A stretch of 46,794 nucleotides of DNA. It comes from Sporisorium sorghi. Taxonomy: Eukaryota; Basidiomycota; Ustilaginomycetes; Ustilaginales; Ustilaginaceae. The notes under the pieces are model-generated. The model did no database searches and was not told the DNA's origin. It saw nothing but the letters and a program-made list of their open reading frames with translations. The stretch's first letter is position 1; each line of letters starts with the position of its first letter. The translations under genes were made by a program, and so were the position numbers. The stretch is from positions 1 through 46,794 of the forward strand of contig JALCCG010000172.1 in NCBI GenBank assembly GCA_023212695.1, given 5' to 3'. This document shows positions 34,101 to 43,100 of this stretch, one piece after another.

Positions 34101-37100
34101 GCCTCGGATGGTACATAGCCTGTGCCGCCTTCACCAAAAGCACGGCATCTTCCGTCTGAAGCGCTGAATTGCCCCTGGCATAACGTAATGTATTTGCTTG
34201 GATGAAGGGATAGATTAACGCCGCCTGCAATCGCCATCTTGGACTGTCCGTTTCGGATGCTCTCGCAAGCCAGGTGTACAGCATAAAGCGATGAAGAGCA
34301 GGCCGTATCCACCGTTAAGCTTGGACCCGTGAAATTCATGATGTAAGACACCCGGTTCGCTATCGAGAACATCTGGCTCGTCGCCAGATACATATCTTGA
34401 TTGGCTTGCTTGGCCGCATCGGCCATAAACAGCTGATAGTTGTTAAATGTAGCGCCTACAAAAACTCCGATTTGATTGCCATAACCCTCATGCTTCAACG
34501 ATTCGCGCGTATAACCCGCATTCTCCATGCATCCCCAGGCAACCTCCAGAAACAGCCGTTCCTGTGGATCCATGTACATGGCGTCTCTTGGCGAAATATT
34601 AAAAAACAAGGGATCGAAATAGTCAATACGATCCAAGAAGCCTCCCCATTTGCTATAACTCAGTCCCTTGGCAACGGCTTTAGCCCGGTCCGGCTCATAG
34701 AATCCCTCCAGAGGCCAGCGGTTTGCCGGAATCTCTTCAATGCAGTCCTTGCCTTCGTACAAGTTGTTCCAGAACTGCTCCAGCGTCTCCGCTTTCGGAT
34801 AACGGCCAGCCACTCCAATGATGGCAATATCCGCAGATTGGCTTGGCTGACGTTCCGTTAGAGATATTGATTGTTTGTTAGACGGACTAACGGATGAGAT
34901 GGAGGCTGAAATAGCTGGCTTTTTTGTTGTTTCAACCTGCTTTAGACTCTTCAGGGGCTTCCCCGCAACGGCCACAGCCGTATCGGCTGCGAGTGCGGAA
35001 ACCACGTCTTTATACTCCCGGATTAAATAAGCGGCTAATGTCTTGACGCTGTTGTACGTATAGAAGAGGGTGGTATCCAATTTCCCGATCCATAACTCCA
35101 TTTTCCGATTCAGGGCAGTAATCATCAGGGAATCAAGTCCCAATTCTTCAAAGGAGGCTTCCTCCTCCAATTTATCATGAGGGATCCCGGTAACCTCTCC
35201 AAGGAGCATTCTTAATCGTGCTGTGGCTGCCGATACCATCGCTTCCGTATCCACGCTGCCCTGAAGAGGAGTTTGTTCTTCATTAAGGTCATCTTCCAAA
35301 TCTTCTGTTTGGCTAGCTAATGGAAGCTCTTCTACTTCCGCCGCAGAATCGAAGCCCGTCTCTTTCTCCATCCCTACATGAGCTGGCTCGTTCACGACTG
35401 TTTCGGCAGAATCCACCCAATATTCCCCTTTTTCAAAAGGATAGGTTGGAAGCTTTACCTTATAAGGTTGATCTTCGCCAAACAGCAGATTCCACTCGAT
35501 GTCGTACCCCTGGCAATACAAATCCGCCAGCGCGAACAGCGTCTCTTGGAATTCGCTTTTACGATGACGCTGGGTGAGGCTCTTCGTAAGGAGCTCCTGG
35601 ATATAAAGCTGCATCGCTTTTTGCCCGGTAAAGTCCCGCGGAACCCTGCCTGTAAACAGATTTGGCACTTTCTCGCTGCTGGAGGACAACTTCAGTACAT
35701 ACTTCGCATCACCTAAATCCTGAATGACCACGGCACAGCGATGACTGAAGTGGCGGCGTCCCTTTAACAGCGTATAGCTTATATGCGGAAGATCTTCATC
35801 ATTCCATGTCTCTTGATCAAGCGTTTGGATCATATCCCGGATTTTTTCGTCGAGTGCTTCCTTCGTTTTTGCCGAGAAGGCAAGCAGATGGTATGGCGGA
35901 CGGGCCTTGGACACACCACCTTTTCTATCTCTTGCATAACTCTCAAGAACCATATGCGCATTGGTCCCGCTCATGCCAAATGCGCTAACTGCCCCGGTAC
36001 GAACTGTTCCTTCCGGTCTGCTCCAAACTTTGGCTTCCCTATTTACATAGAACGGGCTCGCACCCCAATGGATATAATCGTTCTCTTGTTCAAAATGGAG
36101 GCTTGGCGGAATCATTTCATGGCGCAGGGAAAGCACCAGATTGATCAGACTGACCAGACCGGATGCTGCAAAGGCATGTCCGAAGTTGGTCTTGGAGGAA
36201 GTGAGTGCACAATAACTCTGTTTCCCCGTATGCGCTTTGAAAGCTTCGCCCAAGGCATTGATTTCTACAGGATCGCCTAACTTTGTCCCGGTGCCATGGG
36301 TTACGATATATTCGATTTCTTCGGGATTTATTTGATATTGTGCATAAATTTCTCTCAACAATTTGCTCTGAGCAACTCCGCTTGGGGCCGTAATCCCATT
36401 AGTTCTCCCATCGTAATTCACCCCGCTGCCGCGAATAACCGCCTGAATAGGATCTCCATCCGCTTCCGCTTGCGACAAACGCTTAAAAACCAGGACGGCA
36501 ACGGCTTCTCCCGGAACGGTTCCGTTCGCCCGATTGTCAAAGGCGTAACATTTGCCGTCTGCGGATAATATCCCTGCCTGACTAATGCCTGCATAGGCTT
36601 GGGGAGTAAGCAGCAAGTTAACGCCCGCCACGATAGCGGTATCGCATTCTCCATTCCGCAGGCTCATACAGGCCTGGTGAGCAGCAACCAATCCCGATGA
36701 ACATGCCGTATTTATAGCCATATTCGGTCCGCTCAAATTGAGGAAGTAAGACAATCGAGCTGCCAGGATAGCGTTATGATTAGAGGTTATAGTCCCCTTA
36801 TCCTTGACCAGCAGATGATAATCGCCATCCTCAACCCCAACAAACATTCCGATCTTGCCTGTACCGAGTTTGTCTTCACCGTACCCGGCATCCTCTAAGG
36901 CCTTCCAGGATTCCTGGAGCAGCAGCCGCTGCCTCGGGTCCATCGTTTTGGCTTCATTCGGCGAAATCTCGAAGAACATCGGATCGAATTCGCTAACACC
37001 CGGAATGGTGCCACACCATTTGCAATGGATCTGCCCTGATTCTTGCTCGCCATCCCCGTAATATTTCCGCCAATCGAACCTCTCGACGGGAACTTCCGAC

Positions 37101-40100
37101 ACTGCACTTCTGCCTTCAGCCAGAATCGTCCACATCTCATCGATATTCCGTGCTTCCGGAAAGCGCCCGCTCATGCCGATAATTGCGATAGGCTCATGCA
37201 TGGCCGGCGGTGAGGGGTTCGGTATGGCCTTTCTCACGGACCCTCGTGCCCGCTTAAATGCTTTTTGCTCCGATTCCGACCTATTCAATGGTTGTTGTAA
37301 ATCCGTATGCTCAATCTGACCTTCCTGGTAGAAATCAGCCACCAATTCCTTATGTTCATCCAGGAAATAGCCGATTAAATTCCCAATCGTGGATTGTCCG
37401 AAGAACAACGAAGGTGTTATATCCAAGCCATAATGCTCTGTCAATGCGTTTGCGAACTGCGCAAGATTGATGGAATCGAAGCCGAATTCAGCCAGGTTCT
37501 CTTCTAGGTCCAGCTTATCGCGAGGGATTTTTAGCAATTGGCTGACAATTTCCTTCAAATCCCACTCCAGACACTGCTCAAGGCTCAAGCCCTTCATTTC
37601 ACTCCTCCAGCCCCTGCCTGGAGTGGATAACGCTTGAACGGTCTTCGACTCCTGTTCTTTCGCTTCAATTACGGAACCACGATCAGCAAGCCCCAAAAAT
37701 CTGTGTACGCGGCTTCGCTGCCCAACCAGTATCAAATGCTGCGAGTGGCTGTTAGATAAAATGCGCTCAAATATCTGTAATCCCTCTTCGGCCTCCAGAA
37801 AGCGCTGACCGCTCGATTTTAAATACAGCTCCGTATTAGCTTTATCCTGGAAGCCCATCCCGCCGTCCTTCCACAGCGGCCAATTGATTACGAAGGTGCG
37901 ACCGCTGCGTCTCTGTTCGTTCCGATAGCGGGCATAAGCCATCTGAAAACGATTGCCAACCGCATAATCGCATGAGCCGAAATCTCCGAGCACGGCCGAA
38001 GTGGACGAAAAATAACAGATAAAGTCCAGCTGCTGTTCCCCTTGAAGCAACGCCTCCAGCGCAAGTGTTCCTTCCACTTTAGGAGCGAGAATCTTATGGA
38101 AATCTTCAATCTCTTTTTCAAGAATATTCTGACTGCTGGACATGCCAGCGGCATGAATAACCCCATGAATAGCCCCAAAACGATCTTTTGCAGGGGCCAA
38201 CCCTTCCCGCATGCCTTCTACATCGCAAATATCGGCTTGAACGTAAACGACATGGCCGCCCCTATTCTCCAGCTCCTCCATGCTGAACCGCACTTCATCA
38301 TTCATTGGAGATCTGCCTGCAAGGATTAAATTTGCGCCATATCGCTCAGCCATATGCCTGGCGAAGAGAAGCCCAAGACCTCCACATCCGCCTGTAACAA
38401 GGTACGTGCCTCCATTCTTTAACATGTTAGAGCCATTCGCCATCACGGTGGGCTTGATCTGCCTAACATGGCGCTTACCTTTTTGATACCAGACGCTTGT
38501 TGCTTGATTGTTGCTTATTTCCGCCAACAGCCTTTGAGTCACTTCTCTCCAGGAAACTTCATGCGGCTGTGCTTGCGATTCCAATGATACGACGCTCACG
38601 CTAATGTTAGGCAGCACAAGACCGAGTGAACGTTCAAAGCCTGTCCAAGATTCCATATAACACTGTTCAAGCCGGTTCTCATATTGACCTGCCAATAACA
38701 ACCGCTTCGGCTTCAGCCTTGCAGAGGCGATGGCTTGAATCAGGTGCACAACGCAAGAAACGTCCTTAACGTAAATGGCATCTTCCATAGGCCACAGATA
38801 CAGAACCGCATCGATTTCTTTGAAATCTTCCTTGATGCTGCTCAATGCCTGCACGTACGTCTCCCGATCCGTCTCGGAAATGGTGTAATCATACGTAGTG
38901 TTCTTAGCAAATCCTGTACTTCGCGAAACAAAAATAACCTGGGTGTCCCCACCCAAGCCTGTCGCGGTCTCCAAAAATTTCTGTTGGCTCCCATGCTGGG
39001 AAAGGAAACAGATCATCGTCTTCATTTCTGTATTATGGGTACCCGTTAAGGCTTCTTCCTCCCATACCTCTTCAAATGTCATCATCTCGTAGGATTCTTG
39101 TGTTTGTGTTTGTTTCATTGAAGCTCCCGTATTGTCCTTGCTCGGTCTGTTTGTGATCCGCATGCTTCGTGATTTGGTTCCGGCAGCATCCCCTTTGACG
39201 TCGTTCCGGGACGTCCAATACCGTTCCCTGGCAAATGGATACGTCGGAAGATGGGTTAGCCGAGCCGAGGTGCCTGCATATAAATTTTCGCCGCTCAGCT
39301 CATAGCCCTGACAGTAGAAATCAGCTAATGCATGCAGAGCTTCCCGATATTTGTCCGGATCTTCCATCAGAGAAGGCATGGTTCTCATAAGGTCTTGGAC
39401 ATACTGCTGAATCATGCTTTGCCCTTCAAAATCTCGCGGCACTTTTCCGCTGAACAGGCTTGGCAGCCGTACCTTGTCTGCGCTTGTCGACAATGCATAT
39501 TCCGCATCCTGTTTGTCCCTTACAACAATGGCAATCCGATGGTTAAAATGCTGTCGTCCTTCCAGCAAGGTATAACCCAGATGGCCCATCTCTTCTTGTG
39601 ACAGCTTCGTGTTCCTGAACATAGCGAGCATGTCTTGGATCTTCTCCTCCAGAGCTTCGCTCGTTTTGGCGGAGAACATAAGCAAATGATATGGAGAACG
39701 GTCAGCAGACTCTTCAATCGGCTCTCTGGCGTAACTCTCCAGCACCATATGAACGTTGGTCCCGCTCATTCCAAATGCGCTTACTGCTCCCAGACGATTT
39801 TTGACGCTGTTGGAGGGCCAGGGTTTGTTCGTTTTATTGACATAAAAAGGACTTTCCGTCCAATGAATATAATCATTCTCCTCTTCAACATTCAGGCTTG
39901 CAGGAATCATTTCATGGCGGAAAGCCTGTATCAAGTTGATCATATTGACTAAACCGGAGGCGGCAAAGGTATGGCCGAAGTTGGTTTTGTTGGAAGTAAT
40001 CGCGCAATAGCCTTGTTTATCGGTATTCGCTTTAAACGCATCTTGCAAAGCGTTGACTTCAACCGGGTCTCCTAATCTGGTTCCGGTGCCGTGTGTAACA

Positions 40101-43100
40101 ACATATTCAATGTCTTCCGGTGTTACCCCGGACTGCTGATACACGGCTGTTACAAGATCCCTTTGCGCCACTCCGCTCGGAGCTGTGATACCGTTTGTCC
40201 TGCCATCATAATTCATGCCGCTCCCGCGGATGATCCCCAGAATCGAATCCCCGTCTGCTTCAGCTCTGGATAAACGCTTGAGTATCACCACGGCAACCGC
40301 TTCGCCGGGAACAAGCCCGTTTGCCCGCTGATCAAAAGCAAAGCATTGTCCATCCTTGGAGAGCATGCCAGCCTGACTCATCCCGATATACGGCTCCGGG
40401 GTCAGCATCAGATTGACACCTGCTGCAATAGCCGTGTCACACTCCTCGTGCCGAAGACTGAGACAAGCCTGATGCGCTGCTGCCAGCCCAGAGGAGCAGG
40501 CGGTATCCACCGACAGCACGGGACCGTTCAGGTTCAAGAAGTAAGACAGCCTTGCTGCCAAAATGGCATTGTGGTTGGAGGTAATCCCCGCTTCCCCTCG
40601 GACCAGCTGCTGATAATCTCCTTGCTCTGCCCCAACAAACATCCCTATCTTCCCGGCTTCGATTTTCTTGGTCCCATACCCTGCATCCTCCAAGGCATTC
40701 CAGGCCTCCTGAAGCAATAAACGCTGCCTCGGATCCATCAGCTCCGCATCCCTGGGTGAAATTTCGAAGAACAAAGGATCGAATTCACCGACACCCGGAA
40801 TACAGCCACACCATTTGCTGTCTATCGTTTGAGACTCCTTACCGGAGTCTGTGTAATAATCACGCCAATCAAACCGATCCGAAGGAATTTCTTTCACCGC
40901 ACTCCTTCCTTCGGTCAGGATGGTCCACATTTCTTCTACATTCCTCGCATCTGGAAATCGCCCGCTCATGCCAATGATGGCAATAGGCTCGGGGACATCC
41001 GGGGAAGCGCTGCGTGATATTACCTTAGGCCTCTCAGACGACCGTGGTTTCGTTTTGGAGACGGATGCAACGGGCTTGCTCTCTTCAGCCTCATAATAAA
41101 ACGCTGCAACCACCTCTTGATGCTCCGTCATCAAGTATTCCGCTAACTTATTTATGCTGGAATGCCCAAAAAACACCGCCGGGGTAAGCTCGATCCCGTA
41201 AAGCTTCGAAAGCGATGCTGCCAAGTGGGTCAAGCTTATCGAATCAAATCCAAAATCCGCGAGATTGATTTCACTGTCCAATCGATCCCGCTGGATTTGG
41301 AGTAAAGCACCTATCTGATCCTTCAAATCCAGCTCTACGCACTGCTGTTCATTCAAACCTCTCATTTCTCTTTTTCGGCCTTTACCTGATTCGGTTCTTC
41401 GATGATCAGGCTGACGATCCGACTGTTCCATATTTTCATTGGCATCGAATTTTACAGACTCATCCGAACCCAACGGTTCGATGAAGGATGCGGGCGTGGA
41501 TATTATACGCTCACCATCCAGCTTGTCAGCTATAAAATATCGTTCCCTCGCAAATGGATAGGTCGGCAGACTTCTGCGGCGCGGTTTAGGCCCTGTGCTA
41601 TACAGGCTGTTCCAATCCAAACTTGGCCCTTCGACCCAAAACCTTGCTATACTCTGATAATCCCGTTGCTGCAACCAAATCTCCATGTTTGCATTCACTT
41701 CTGTTATATCCTTCAGCTCTTTGCCAGCCTTGTTCTGTCCCTTGCTCAGCCCATCAATGTCTGCCTGACCTTCCAAATAACGCATCAGCTTAGTTTGAAG
41801 CTCCTGAATAGAATCCACAACGAGCGCAATCCGCTCCTCCATGGCTTCTCGTCCGATTTGAAGGGTGTACGCTACATCCGGCAGGTCGCTGTCCGATAAT
41901 TCCTCGGCCCGGATAACCGACAAGAGTTGCCCTGCCCTCTCCTTTAGTCCCGCTTCGGTTTTGGCTGACAAAGGAACGATGACCTTCACATGTTTAACTT
42001 GCTTCACTTGCATCAGGGGTGGATCATTCCGGGACGCTTCCTCGGGTCTATATTCTTCGAGTATGACATGGGCATTGGAGCCTCCCGCTCCAAAGGAGGA
42101 TACCCCGGCAATTCTGGGGAATTCCCTCAGCTCGCCGTCGAAATGAATGACCGGTCTTTGCCATTCTTCCAGTGATTGCTGGACAACAAAAGGTGTTTTG
42201 GCAAAATGAATATTCGGATTCAGCTCTTGGGCATGCAAGCTTGGCACCAGCATCTTATGCTTCATTTGCAAGACGATTTTGGTTAACCCCGCCATGCCAG
42301 CCGCAGCTTCCAGATGCCCGATGTTGGATTTGGCTGAACCGATGGCGCAATACCCTGTATCGTCTGTGTCTTTGAAAAACGCTTGGGTAAGCCCGGTTAT
42401 TTCTATAGGGTCACCGAGATCTGTGCCGGTTCCATGTGCTTCAATATAACTGACCGCTCTCGCATTTACGCCTGCCTTGTCCAGTGCAGCACGAACAAGC
42501 TCGCCCTGAGCCACGGGATTGGGCACGGTGTAACCGTTGGTTTTACCACCATGATTCGTGCTGGTGCTTTTAATGACGGCATGGATCTGATCCTCATCCG
42601 CAATGGCGCGTGACAAAGGTTTCAGCAGCACGATGCCGACACCTTCGCCGGGAACGAACCCATTGGCTCCTTGACCAAAGCTTTTGCATTTACCGTCCTT
42701 CGAAAGCATCTTCTGTACGCTCAGCCAGTGGTAATTGGAAGGGTGCAAATACAGATTTACCCCGCCTGCAATTGCCATTTCGCAATCACCAAGATGAAGA
42801 TGCTCGCAGGCTTCATGAATCGCGGTTAGCGAGGAGGAGCACATCGTATCAATCGGCATGCTGGGACCTTGCAAATTCAGATAATACGAAACCCTGTTGG
42901 CGACGGAGCTGAAGGATGTGTACGGATTGAGATGTTCCCCCTGTTCCCATAATTCGGGGCCGTACAGATCGTAGCCCGTCTTCGTAATACCTGCAAAAAC
43001 ACCTACCCGGCGGTTATGCTGAACCGCCAGCTGCTCCCGAGTGTATCCCGCGTCCTCTAACGCTTCCCAGCAGGACTCGATGAACAGGCGTTCTTGAGGG